Shown here: positions 58,301 through 58,580 of the stretch, piece after piece
How positions within the stretch are numbered: position 1 is the stretch's first letter
Layout: every line of letters begins with the position of its first letter
DNA from: Bacteroidales bacterium
Lineage (GTDB): Bacteria; Bacteroidota; Bacteroidia; Bacteroidales; Marinilabiliaceae
NCBI GenBank assembly: GCA_024401335.1
Contig: JAKSLH010000001.1
Span: forward strand, 124,001 to 188,000
Length of the DNA: 64,000 bases
Direction: 5' to 3'
The notes under the pieces: model-generated
The model's database searches: none
What the model was told of the DNA's origin: nothing
The model's input: only the letters and a program-made list of their open reading frames with translations
Position numbers and translations under genes: made by a program

Positions 58301-58548
58301 GAAATAATAATATCTTTAGCATCAATGCTACATTCCATCCGGTTTATCAAGATGTGGAGACATTCCACTTGGAGATTTTCAACCGTTGGGGTCAGAAGAT
58401 ATTCGAGACTGATAATATCAACGATGGATGGGATGGACAGTTCAATGGCGATCTGGTTCCTGAAGGCGTTTACGTCTGGGTGGCTAAGGGTCGTTATGTG
58501 AGCGGTAAGCAATATAATAAGTCAGGACAGGTTCTTGTCGTGAAGTGA
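22330..58548 (+). CDS. Giant SprB-like T9SS surface protein, 12,072 residues
   Basis: One open frame of 36.2 kb with no stop. The order of parts is: a signal peptide (core LAVMLLMFYTSVLAFA, cleavage near residue 39; Met13 is an alternative start); a Gly/Thr linker (AGGGGTTPTTP); seven Ig-like units (residues ~148-797); a long Tyr-rich, mostly non-repetitive part (~798-2597); an SprB-repeat array (~2598-9545); Ig/PKD-like domains (~9546-10071); nineteen Cys-containing units (~10072-11812); two PKD domains (WSFGDG motifs); and a type B sorting domain (~11974-12072, FPNTFAP...FNRWGQKIFE...WDG). SprB repeats look like CFGDNSG...V.GG...Y.W...L.AGTY.V.VTD..GC. By family, such proteins are exported by the T9SS as filamentous adhesins; F. 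johnsoniae SprB (about 6,500 residues) drives gliding. Whether this one moves cells or only adheres is unknown. It starts 23 bp after dprA, with a PorP/SprF gene next. Confidence 0.95.
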   Translation: MNTRLDNKTSQYMKDILNCIYKPLAVMLLMFYTSVLAFAAYEFQYYTPDNGTTKYLYIYSDDPLVSTDVTVGSASPTDWRPFTATNGKSYNYRATIGTTGTNRPIMIKGADTGVTMEGRRTYTNPETVNSYAEVPAGGGGTTPTTPACPATLSTPLLSATMGCLGDGDSYLGITNAQNGVTYEIYKSDKTTRVSFKTSSNAAATSVTSVTASTDGELRFYGFTTSDKYYVKASCDAATAWSVDPYEISGYSPNTTIGVKSYCSAELVAGKTLHVQFAEKNVTYTLYKGGSSLGRAYSVKSTGTMAGVEIPIAGLQQGVYTVRAQRDNCSQTSTVDGTLTVTASTINPVSVQNSSVCTGDQIRITSGYDGTVAYKLYDEGGVFYGDFTGQNITVDAAGTYYVYATECTGSVKQLSSAIVVKANEIDETIHISNNVPGYACDASSRILMLSGTQPQVTYTVYKVNTAADGTTTTTATSFSKTPTSASEVVQFSLVDEGTYVVKAKVNGCSGSVEKQLSGTFVIKPSYSQATTIGAQAFCSDQVGYLNVQNAEAGVTYSLYQGNTLLQSLTAGSDNADIRFDMSVARGVATTTVYTVKAKRGSCEAQDISGSYTVVPSPGMIQNVVIEQESSESCMTTITLNGTQNGLFYYLKDASGVYSTAKKANGTTLTFDKVSAGQYYVFATPVDPSTITSASGVCQAQVATVIVAGAPTLVVPEPIIKYCSDDYGAKVIVNAIGDMPTGSTITLYSSDGTAVVADRDLMRENTFDGVTAGTYYAVAKSGLGCETKSSNITVSQLAGEPVVTSDIDEHFCISAKGDNEFNVNIVFDSDASVTSRVFDLHIVGTGRNVVVNSSAAIAAGKMTQVNDYTYVYKFIANEHQLTTGDVRIWVTTSDVFDVNCLSTEVVFSIEPQPSDPNVSMTTSDGGAVACEGSETNLVASSAGETANTRYYWYKDENVDAAIPIYTGLDDGTNGSHYTFTAEIPREHSLSLNPALINDPTLYDSNGNYIFHYYVRSQDGNAVGDELCASEVIEKIVLIKPNMTELQIEQTDPRWSICEDSDPVSLKEYFFPGDGTYWIVGADQTDLCQITTTINGSYYFDPKIFTPTGIDPTYLAANCAGFTPLINTEDNSITYTIRYKASWCSDVFYTDGKMTVNKKRDINEYKILADDCYCTNDLITVQGSPNTILNDYGYAKLYCEGVLEHDQPSDDGLEWQYTFSPVLRYRGNANGKTIEFTFEYKDGATGCVYTVKKESKLFQPVADEIFFTIQGMPSGFQQGFSEDYICPTDDGEYRLVPYVYIYQYYDDMTPKLAYDKATNGANLVAHTPKRIREYNYVLTTWPAGYSEQKTYEESYVLTANGNQATYNAPWGSRTVSVSCPDGIKVTVISKISKDRVTGTISENVVVTEDAYYDFRATGVRSADELTDVDLFNNGAYYYKTPFDLSSYTNPGVNNYYYEFAGGNYVHAKYKNDNPADGVDYYYFVPSDLGNGNEGTITLYVDNGAECRNNTNDQCNASVSRNIRILRELQHNMQRSYCAYDDNRVRVMINYPSRYLHANNTVNGAALPTSDQYFDYNYDYEGVAGISTIVIKKVESIAADGTYNYYANSEKRYTIVNSANTGMPIVKYDGNGIGEVTFDLNDDGTITPSFVWEHEQGASGAGQYHFEWTFISDDNHLGSARCEQKKEWDVFVVSESDPFAVYYGRSYMNSSDNGDFPVKKADVAVSNYSDLNKDEWFYQTATGTYMAGDLINDAAPSIQLCWNVNSTNPDLYRIENLLCFKPTNLVNGQVPGTFYIQKLKDENDIERDVPTNPVDGQDGLIQITQDNFPLEKYSSPYAVYTTALEPNTDYRVLYYVGCGVAFSRRFYLDNGQSLTIDLPRDICTTARTTVENLTKAESNSLQLFHAAGATTPGYFTISGVDDRILLQTKDKIDAAFTRLGLTLPQGLTTQSGTDALGNSVTFYYDNIGQVAYLDLDKYVSEYRRTDRPAVTVFYTYSGGACTYRVNTVSYINNFAPVSFKVKSNTSSSEEPRIFCRSDEGLYYIETSHPSLGTGYVPGNGWFEVTLQGATAGKNFGLEFVYDNHFNSTTERYYSKTAVDYLVNQSGVAFANPLTTVDVDGVDCYRYADVVSEFANLNTTNNLTGAQMLSTSSLSVVTKQVPGVEAGTRLTSVPTDGSVNDNMGKFYFNPQNLSPGVYNINYIFQSDPDTYGGCFQTIRKQYYVSPKHEFQWSRDVEYCSFYLDATDKLLKDNWANNPVLDVLTPILTIDRQNIEQKDYGYYEFKLSDVETGTLNYEMEILNTPDGQGFYVDDQIRLKVKTPETHKVIYKPSGWNITASLKIKYEISSDNELLYVYPKPTSAPTTELYNRGTLTNPSKSATITGTDNGGCDNVIAYVHPSTHPNVDTEFVIDDACKDQSNGVISLTKIVRQGVEITPSAASSDFSFEWYKADAYASAANAVGNLDGQVLANTTHIYTGPKGAYILKITDNETGCVFKSSVQKINEIDPVGFKIDVIEKYNCCTDQGSCVGLGTAAISFEGLTAPAERSVVWRKGSGEVIVNPSTTLSGLEPGVYSASIYAGANTSCYNTVEFEILPMPEITASYISTPVSCKGGNDGAATISFTHLKANAGTGGLIEAATKNTAFYHAFAPKINYIIEAQGVNVASDASGWKKVADYTTSSDYTITSIALGTSVEYTETNTASTAADGQELVTNKLAISTGLKAGNYTIWFKYEDYPTCLYKMDFTITEPDEPIQIGNLYTRDITCVTTDATTGAKVSANDGIMQIRSMRGGNVNDQTNLALYTYSLRRIQKENPAATDGSWMSCDEQVYFDALDADADGAEISIASGVSDKTHNYRFTGLQKGQYELTAKDDKGCSTTKTFFIYEPGIVNIDALEYSSCDSKVTINANGGWDGITATYANGHSTSLFVTFTLVEEVPDGSGGTTTSETVLLSDIEIPQASPASFLIDNTRITSAAKIKATVTARWESQDFNGATETILSCTYEKLVNVQPLISASITGHLDYLCSPESFETDASGNRTNNHSTATITASATWGAAAGKTHRYTLWKKNYVTDASGVTTTTSVQVLQADETIGADGSSTHTFQLPTGSAFGRGDYYVIVTAIDGNTQCSTTTADQPIAQPTEILLNLEYITPDNGTHNGEISIRGIDGGNGADFAWKWYDDASFTTEHVQATSNTSQPKLVDLAAGTYYLVANDREKCWLSKDYTVSLNRLQVEYSVEDVKCANSQNTEPTGAINLVISGTAPYIVKNGGVVVPYSDSQDEIPADNGYDNTARFTVSGLAAGEYLITVTDANGVTIAVGDDTSTSEIEPIVIKNMSTIEGYSLKSMLCNPGEGEIVATFTGAKENSTGSGINVAYIVYKDGATFSTGSVSTLETIGTDAGGNVINGGKIQIQNLFEGSYTIQLFDLNTVNNTAAANQENACSFTFDPAVLVQMTVTPVVVDPICSSNANTGKISLDIQNNLGELSYSWEASDGGDLGTNSPGASELNDIIAGTYKVTVTDAGRTKTATNTDVCELVVDNIVLTNKKTIEFVDYIESQETCAGNGNNVVAIVRLSGSDFEGKSINDIKAMTKFVWSGPGGFISTDVEPSVYNEGDNLYALQVITLPTKLDANNVPETITYTLTATTYKEVAGIRQEECSASDTKNVEGIKAIKFDLVVADMCDIENRKIDVQNFSYDTSSNLFSFVWSADSLAAGTNAYDYAADHKTIAQPRGGNYKLTVTNSNNPACYHTETIFLPSSIGIAVQTVKVNCDGGNDGKITVTASPVYREYGYTYSWRYLKNSASLTTTPSGTEADWTDITPGTITEQVNILPTSTNIVTSGPSGWYEVTVATSGVAVGTTQAECSKPRYIFLDSYKIEAEVGHTDIVSCQADAGLGKITVRPHGGQAPYTVTLKLGDASSSSVQAVQQASEYEELLFNNLAKGTYTIVITDAHCNSEKIFSAEILQPDPVVVKLNSFAFDDNAGGTNSVVINVAGGKESNGYNYVLVNNSVANASQKTGSFTAGDNTVTSLTPGVYSLRVTNIGNDESTCYDEIDLGLYVKSQITQPSCLTSPDGVIQLTLSTKFDLSQIKYVVKKDGAVVYKTVLATGESNTVEAQVTSTGLRLFNLDKGVYSVEITDGPADATALYENRGTYNVAQITLDYEKSLSISEAAHTDATCYGNSDGTVTVNVVTSGVSSTDIHYAWYKKTTATDYTELEAGVIGQGNMSTTNSGRAQTFTGFSAGTYKVRIYEGADKNGCYSESADIVINEDQTPDFKLVATNDCQVTSRTVELWVKSTYTDFIDEYLANPSRYLNWSGTLTTRNQSYRYTSDVTAGATSLPGTADADGYHKVGTISAIPNGGVLKLTLVPASGCSTSAHSKSVTLYDELELTLVNTTPITNATNGAIQLSVSGGNASLGYVYKWYLGTDNTGTLVGTTTEPSLSDLAAGSYYIEVINGLCTAHTTAVIASYTALSASTSVHDVSCSGMSDGAVEVIATGGKPFAGVNQYRYQWFKADDSSLFVAINGQSSSQLNNVSAGSYMVRVTDADGAYYEANAVVHEPVSISFKLQKTVDVDCSGQHGKLTMVFDDADLKRATEEARLNQGVLGTGGAGTEGFSWDSANKNLKVVYQKNGNFYEITIRLSWDGTNTSYGVTAGHIQDGGTVGLVSGTYSATAAVVSSSGAINCSETRSVTFVNPMSVSYTSSNSTCKGSETGSITLSVNGGSGDYGFEWEDLPEASFSALNARNNLAKGTYKVRVRDNQARNMSSGTSNCFYPSASDWLEIVIGESYPFSVEGTKTDVTCFGADNGTISMAVQGGSGSYLYNWIGNDLPANINQYTSNATGLVAGTYQVVVTDRVHGCVDSREFTIEGPEEELSVNMTDIQDVSCFGNRDGQMSFSVAGGTPDYKYYIPGTSLANNSMATAEPVTTPANTTVTDLARGSYNLHVIDSKGCDVVYPFVINSPEKLTLEYTVNNVSVKGGANGSIVIDKVNGGTQPWQIQWHNYSIIESDGEYSVSTTEPTDHTSFSENTTKRNTYNLTGLAKGTYYVRVVDMDGAGCPSEIYPIIVRDNGALDVDVTSDPINCYGDETGVINVMIRSGKSPFNIYIDDVLQTENYAGSTLLTYKGYGIGTYIVRVEDVDGGSHTQEVAIEYNDITAPFVINASATDAKICANTRSGEITISLTGGKTQYNATEDKYFYSSLSVSPGAFRLSDVESDAVITRSNLVAGEYLVTATDYNGCVATETVVIESFEPIVISDEVTSDVTCYKENNGSIAISVSGGELSAGGVYDYTWTKVDGTMPSTMFEQHDRYGSTISGLDGGKYKVVVSDGTCSVEKTFVIAEPVGMTYTVSHNDIKSCDQSLAEGVITLQVRGGSLPYTFLLDGVKEVSSTGYYRFDALLSGTHTIAVSDANNCTKLYKEDGTEITYFDYDASGSYTSGGYIETSSHRVNGNIVEVDIKTYNKVEIDRSSVAYKMNDASVTDNGGWLKFNVTGGERRASTEPYRLIATLSSDQPGFATRTINLNSSVTTTVNYRDAHAKYIYNTDHFEVEFTDLVPGNYSLSITDVFSANSTCADSYEFTLNKLRIVNSEKSDPFCDGYNNGSIEVFVEGFESNVEYKWFKVNADGTRENVNGASRLVGQPAGQYEVQITDNSAHKENYLTKTFELKTERNYLINAVPTELTCYGVNSAAISVVVSGEKENLPLSYFWNSSNGFTSNEQNITNLAAGTYYLQAVDADGCYAKWETTDASGATVLSTTYQHQFVSPDEIVFEVALADVDCDHQKRIYKFKDLSLSTTSLSTNTFVVGGTPNAFGEYNYSLSGPITRSLNSADDLAGITEYAPGVYNVIVSDFKGCSSVRQFEVPEDIDLISIPPTIGNVSCNGELTGYITVDVTGVTNPRYRWKDETGAYIDPTLNPTATTSSLEGIGKGKYWVEIIRTEYVMKPDGSYEEKECVKTFGGEEDGFVVTQPEALSFTATAQNETGCASEPTGKIAVHVSGGVSPYTIYLYGVNADPITVEVESGDYTFTGLSGSAAGVNYQIAVNDANGCAARVSRNGSITTENYEPLTILRPEELAINDLAGGVELGVAQNGGYVTFKLNGGVEKTDASGKYHRYSVNLTSEGFYKTFTVYARYNTTTNSFDWSKEEATTTMTVSVSGDVIKVSGLKAASYQLTVQDFNALPANCATSDNVVVSQLTVSHKATNPSCDALNNGTISLNVTGAVGHKLEYYWFYNELVSPSNRLVRSGNLYMTSGFNDADADQKKSHDDRTAADKLYLTGVTGTYLKAGNYTVVVNDIETIGGVPTIVAQTIDNIELSYAKNLSVIESIVDERCYGANDGSITVTILNNGAPSYADYTYSWSGSDGEISHEAAVKNLAPGEYSVTITDAEGCSVTREGLVVKEAQLLDFKLKGDYAAVNCGDGGNAYNRIIKVLKADGTEPTGDNPLGGSAPYRFTWSGASPVVKVASAETITLHEGTAVNMYPGDAKNLTKGGTYHVTVTDNNGCKQTHSVYVPVEIKVDQIISTPVACYGNYYIFSERATTSHYVDAAGDMVSDERNLIITNADDMQRWCDDNGHNIANYTFIDNSALKNKKGQALTLTKADGSVVIIDDINSTEAGSAIAAFNAAYGVSLTTADFTWMPFRQGEDGDELSSLEIILADADNDVFSYAWYKNKVDASGNDVIDIEFDAQGNTVNALSTSSVLSGAEAGKYWVHVTSGSCKKDLGPYIIDQPKAPLQLEATPINITSCTDSETGRISVQVTGGVAPYYVEFIDGKENTTHETQNGYLLFQNLRAAQGLYRLRVVDAAGCHFPTDGTYVEVDVLQPGALSINLDRFQMNTVSGNGEVDFHITGGVEKKSVDERGNEVIVNGKTQYYRYYQIVLTGEGTASYKTSIVKSMVYDHRADGSAEEPTESSVGQTNWIKWNDLKPGVYHLTVSDYNSDGYCSQQLDFTITGLDVTSEQENPSCSSNAADGKISVNVEGNSGALSYEWYYMPYDEASQTASATWFTSDDVTGAAPVDEYRNKLTITNLPVGYYKVKITDSGTKNNGGKVAYYIKDGKKVYFDVDAEKANISNGQITVGGSSYDINYGNYVIKKFQLDNSQDITFGVFTVKDQSCYGDVYDGSIKPVVTTMDASSKLTYQWSGPTGIITDMTADHEITNLRPGTYTLKVTDARGCSATHTEEVKAAEQIEFYLNVESDQADNDICDVDHRVIRVYQDEDHNIKGVKGGKTTTLIPYSYSWIGQGNVRFETYEKNPDGTYALDASGNKIPVFTATGISEGGVYTLYVTDANLCTVSKSTVELHSSVTIDAVKTDVSCKLGTNGSIEPVVEKGMGNYKYRWYVLDSSYSLNDLKADVPSNTNPASVTTTASHELARSVVDASGNTTSVVLQTRTASELKAGKYALIVTDWEKSDYTGCCHNYYAEWEITEPDKLEVTATAVGTSCFGFSDGRINVDVVGGVAPYTYTWHLGTKTVVNNSDRFSGLPAGTYSVVVTDANGCSTEKLVTVDEAATLEFKLLSDQYVDCDGMNGKLKIDFEDDDVEASSVDGGVHWFWTGPSVGKNSDGSDRDPNDELELDNLTSGTYWVYVTRDGGCSVSHSYTFNDPVKIEKDQCSIVPNRCPGAKTGMITVVVSGGSGNYSYHWEAFTDATSMTPLDNSGANDNNGAYQAGLAAGYYKVTVTDTSHPLNDSSTGTCDKVEYFTVTNQTQLNVHITNGVETCLGDHDGQIIVTPEGGSGNYIYSWYGDGDGIVDGQKDQNNLGVGHYQVVVTDVINQCSATASAEIEGSTSVLDVELDVLTHVDCFGDNSGVIAVHAVGGTPVRSDVDPTDPTVSSDFYTYKWQHKSGSEDSDNGTTISNLIAGTYNVIVTDKWGCKVSRSYTVETNDEITSEAVPTHIIKNGENAGAITIKSVNGGVPPYDIKWYAGRYSDITASSTPIATSNPYYISGLAIGDYTYIVKDAKGCEHYKTINVNDNGALHVSVDKTADVLCYGETTGRIEVHVFNGAAPFIIKVNNNIKTSEYEGGIYLLNNLAAGFYTIVVTDSKGAEFTATEEILQPEHPLTFTVTPDVKCYGSRNTDVTVEVSGGNPFVDGTNKYYNFKKNLDADIRADVDANGVAQHSYNSLVLGNYRFSVTDANGCYAEEYVTLVEHDEIVVSEVVHEEVKCNGQHTGEIEVKVTGATNVTYEWTYTPPTGNTTYTAPSPANGSSITNLYAGDYHLKVTDNDTHCEVEMDYTITEPEAIDVTPTKFDITSCYGDNSGKIRVVMAGGEKPYTVRCYNTLDRPGATVMTDIWASNVTFDHLAAGIYRVEVTDSYGVCTYMSPDIEIIEPVALNIDSFESLIGCDGDGEATIKVSGGRLVAGKSEYILVLTGAKRETKELDSDDPEYTFTDLPEGDYTLTVRDKNSTTPYACMLQKQFSLNNLHVELSKSDPTCDGIKNGSIMTTVTGNMGSTTFKWQRKMDDGSWEDLSAVTKNLTSVAEGTYRVTVTDNDAKRGCSVVSNEIVLVNKVVIAVSAAITDEQCFGANNGAITNVIVSGVDDEANLSFKWTGSNFMSTERAIKGLAPGTYLLKVTDALSECSITEPFTVKPAPAKVNLVLSDEIVNCEPGDDYKHKITVNVSGGSPLTVPDSNGAVYKYVVNGSSRAIVLSHADHNNGVESRTLEVSDGGQYTFIVRDANDCEVTDDINVPYPLDIVGVVTNVTSNGSKQGAIDLTVTGGSGYYTYRWVKGTVSNGTFTPEASSTFSSTKANLSGLAAGSYKVTVIDADPAQAVSGTACQIEKVFTITEPTAIKIEGAVTHVTCFGDKNGQIRVTVEGGVAPYSFAWSNGMTDQNIKNLDHGTYTVVVTDANGAKKEATFYLLEPEELKVEFVEDDIVDVNCDGENGKLAINISGGWKYMLDDNGQIVPKTDSNGDVIPGEFEVEDPQYAITWSGEHFKLNDEKTVATEMTSKANGLYSITVRDASAGRGGCAVSKTYEFFTPLRATAVPHQETCEGQNNGSIDLAVKGGSGEYIYSWTYDGENQDGCGLNPTIGSQDGLIAGIYHVTVTDKNKPDCFITEAEMGWNGGIVVDRQTEIKVIEYITDVKCAGENSGAIKLGVTGGSGKYEYFWTGACSTLVPTSRDQNALTRGNYTVKITDTVLGCEVLKEFAVGGAEYSLSISAVHVTDINCKGEKSGSITVDVEGGIPEYKYQWSGEIDAASVSAAVDGTIDGLKAGKYQVVVSDAKGCLVNSGDIEIKEPVQKLTAVVMSKIDVQAYGGSDGEVTIKVSGGTGSYNYEWSKFVPATSATDTEPAHDAYWNDADPLLTPFANKSHAVGLTVGRYRVVVTDENNCSVVLDDIIITSPGEPLEAYIIPTNVSPCYGDNNGALDIDVTGGVTPYTIFCRDGAGEIIGQVTNASSLNVSNLAPGAYTVEVRDANGNSWTGNATIVEPELLKLEKNWNTGMNTDVSCYGETGKFQLNVTGGVKPDGVYRVVVSGPGGYYKAKYGATDSEFTGEFIYDAVKAGVYKITVIDDSNSDGNFDIATDCYLTDTIVIHQPEAYVELSRVDQTDGFYVCQGDDAQIKLVVSNWDFSKQPDLSVVIRKDDLEGDDYNKVVKLDKKTPLAVSLKEVFGDDAIYETSTFRLIKVYETDGDEDCLRGTVDDEPVLFEVRKRPTSYIHGGSEGTCFGETVTATVDLTSQSSSPVWNFVVAAKKEDGTVLDKFTIENVTSSPYIFSYTPAQDPAHGGEKYILTVESLIDTNCSAIEEDMKGSAEYNFNDLPVVSMFGSKTICQNSEADIYFLIKEGKAPYYLTYVSIDADGRKLTQTKFVTEDDILTSPATAEVNGNQMQYNYKLTVKPLSETSYSLYAFADANGCSPAILDGEVTFAVKYLPEIPSSIVGDDLICQGEAGVVYSVPAVPYAKSYEWELPEGMTVMAGGGSNTITVRVGKKFDSGVLKVRGINECGESPEWRTKLVYADYLPDDPGSVEIGSQDYDGSIIEARKDGDVYLFCQGQKDITIKVPTIKYATTYEWDLPAGFVAEYGDGTSTLVVSISDIVTRLTGVVKVRGVNACGYGEWSQEIKVEVNPLPIVNAGDDIDVCGDATTLNPSSTLKTGETGLWTRVYGGSDFGSGAVESADVKAKVYNLTQGDNEFQWTVTTDKGCVMSDRMVVRNNTLNVSAHVVTTTICDGQTQLSGTNIPEGCDGVWSIVRDDQGNNIGYGEFSNAYVHNSYITNLKQGKTLVRWTLTQNNCPSYADVEVFNTQPDAPKVKIVDKYGNSSLEVDDESDVYRFVVCPEDDDDDFYVTLIGNTPNATLVDANGEHQSHIWERQIGGGEMDDETKTSVKVSGLTPGDNVYRYQIKYGSCTRSITVNVYNAKLVLRAGKDDSTCDGSYKLMATRAVGDQMGHWETVGGSTATFDDASSNIAVASNMGRGKQTFRWIVVNEGCESHADVVITNNKVTSAESMIQHKTAYTYCESDDITLEPSALAQGNILDSSFESGSWSTIKGHADFEDKTSLTTTARGFDRGENTIRWTVKSNEGGCVSYYDVTVNNNVVDVNAGKDFNICTNYTTLNADVPAVGIGEWTLVLGKDGTATFEDRTDPHTSVGGLDYGDNFFRWTVTNGGCVSADTVVVTNNIPQLDYSGRNDTNPAGPAVIVGRGATSANLNAIPVLQEDGKYWGEGTWILVDGGGYIAPEEKHNPKATVTKLASGTSTFKWKVTKGECPLEGITTVTYGDVTDANAGDDDYICVDYYKLSANGPFNGIGQWRVVYGSGEFDNMKDPQTTVRGLQKGKNVLEWKITYTNEVKTDEVIIWNLSVTDAYAGADMTDCIYNGDTTDPSLKQTYQLEGNVSKENDADYTESAKPIKIAYEWTVISGGGDVKQHTDRPYIATVSQMKQGVNTFLYKISNGVCESTDTVLITNDAADVSWPCGVDNLPCETLTTCDGTSRLYPNSPTYGVGEWKVRSGQGQFIDNYVYDLGHGENVLAWTVSTATCQSSKEITIMNNEASKADAGIDVTVCGSSSVLSGSKPQYFTEAYWELVNGGGDFIVQGTEEDENPTFTNSNESVHLTSANANDGHEYQIVKVRNLSFGSNRFRWVIKNQNCTSTDEVVLSNVYIQAVPGEVAPQCSDSIRLSANNPEPGVGKWSIKAGYGRGSFDDPNDPNTMVRNLGNGENTLIWTVKYLECPSEAEIVVVNNKPNDAHIVGRTQALCDNNYTVLTADPLANVGPDSDWYETGLWSIAEGGGRIVDPTNPTTRLEEVPFNVNGNRYTWTVTRTYKDGMSVCQSTDDVVVEFNKVDAHAGDDDYVCSDSYILKARSAGAAVGEWRVMGAASAGTFEDTHDPSTTISGLALGRNVLRWTTNFKGCADYDDVVITNGKPSIPYAGSEQSVCKDEVELKARKPEIGTGSWSTVAGQGSWNDTNIYDPFAFIDIAKGDNVFRWSVVNSTDITRYDEDGNPVPDVLVCELYDDVVIHNQNPSEAIAGDDNAVCSSEYNLKAVAPVYGSGIWTIVDTGGGKIDSPTSPETVVTDLAYGTTRFRWTVSVDGNCAKTDEVVVYNLSPTKADAGPDIMDCETSQILDANSPVNGKGHWEVVSGTVNDDYGNLSFEDRDNPRTMVSNLIFGENKFLWVIDNVVTENGVTYKCTSVDTVSIWNLVPDQAYANKDQVKCRNYTQLNGNIPSVGNGSWRVLQGNGVFADSTFAKTAVTEMNYGENIFRWTIKVGDCETHDDIVVVCQKAEPYAGENDVTYTNSYQLNGGNPGKLNGFWTYLGSSDEVQFADSSDYRTYVNGLQRGVNTFRWNIITYNEDGTPDCETYDEVSIVYKVVPVAGFSVSDTTGCFPLTVRFTDESQEATSFNWSFGDGTTSTIRNPSHTYQLPGNYHVVLTVPGPDGKSSEADLYIRAYEHPIASFDGTPQLVYLPDDKVYFMNHSIGASEFLWSFGDGGTSTEKNPSYQYDIPGLYTVNLKVWNEYGCEADTTKESFVEAVRGGFLVFPNTFAPRNELSGNNNIFSINATFHPVYQDVETFHLEIFNRWGQKIFETDNINDGWDGQFNGDLVPEGVYVWVAKGRYVSGKQYNKSGQVLVVK
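22771..24720 (+). repeat. N-terminal Ig-like array, seven units
   Basis: Within the giant gene, residues ~148-797. Seven units of about 85-100 residues share a Cys near the start (YCSAEL, VCTGDQ, ACDASS, FCSDQV, SCMTT, YCSDDY), a strand of the type GVTYSLY, and G(T/V)Y.V.A followed by a second Cys. They differ from the SprB units further on and probably each carry one disulfide. Confidence 0.75.
24721..30120 (+). other. Non-repetitive extracellular part of the giant protein
   Basis: Residues ~798-2597. Tyr-, Asn- and Asp-rich beta-type sequence with scattered Cys and no unit that I can align internally, apart from short Ig/PKD-like stretches (for example VACEGSETNLVAS...YYWYKDEN). Codon choice is more mixed (ACA, CCA and TCA are common) than in the downstream repeats. 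Confidence 0.55.
30121..50965 (+). repeat. SprB-repeat array with higher-order cycles
   Basis: Residues ~2598-9545, about 64 units of 75-130 residues. Most have the form (V/T)xDV(S/T)C.G...G.I.V.V.GG..PY.Y.W, L..GTY.V.VTD..GC, then E...L.V. Unit types recur in a fixed order: a six-type cycle i-j-k-l-m-n present about seven times (the first slightly diverged, the last cut after j), with a nine-type cassette o-a-b-c-d-e-f-g-h inserted before i near 35,747 and 44,632, and a shortened one near 48,712. Details are given in the findings. Confidence 0.85.
50966..52542 (+). other. Ig/PKD-like domains between the two repeat arrays
   Basis: Residues ~9546-10071. Three looser Ig-like units begin near YVCQGDDAQ, GTCFGETV and TICQNSEAD. 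Two closely related PKD-like domains follow, of the form SIVGDDLICQGEAGVVYSV and AKSYEWELPEGM, then TYEWDLPAGF with VKVRGVNACG. The last pair matches domains often found before the C-terminal part of Bacteroidetes gliding-type proteins. Confidence 0.65.
52543..57765 (+). repeat. C-terminal array of nineteen Cys-containing units
   Basis: Residues ~10072-11812. Each unit has AGDD..VC..Y.L.A..P..G.G.W, a middle part F.D..DP.T.V..L..G.N.F.WTV, a second Cys, and D.V.V.NN. Short units (~80-85 residues) alternate with long ones (~96-110), the extra residues falling mostly before the second Cys, which points to a two-unit ancestor. Confidence 0.8.
57766..58248 (+). other. Two PKD domains
   Basis: Residues ~11813-11973. 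Two copies of the PKD signature FNWSFGDGTTST..NPSHTY and FLWSFGDGGTST..NPSYQY, each followed by the G.Y.V.L.V strand. These are common just before T9SS sorting domains. Confidence 0.9.
58249..58545 (+). other. Type B T9SS sorting domain (CHU_C / gliding type)
   Basis: Residues ~11974-12072. The family pattern is clear: FPNTFAPRNELSGNN, a long loop, FHLEIFNRWGQKIFET, GWDGQFNGDLVPEGVYVW, then KSGQVLVVK at the end. By family knowledge this directs T9SS export with a PorP/SprF partner. Confidence 0.93.
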
Positions 58549-58580
58549 TGAGTGTTAACTAATGACTGTACTAAAGAACA

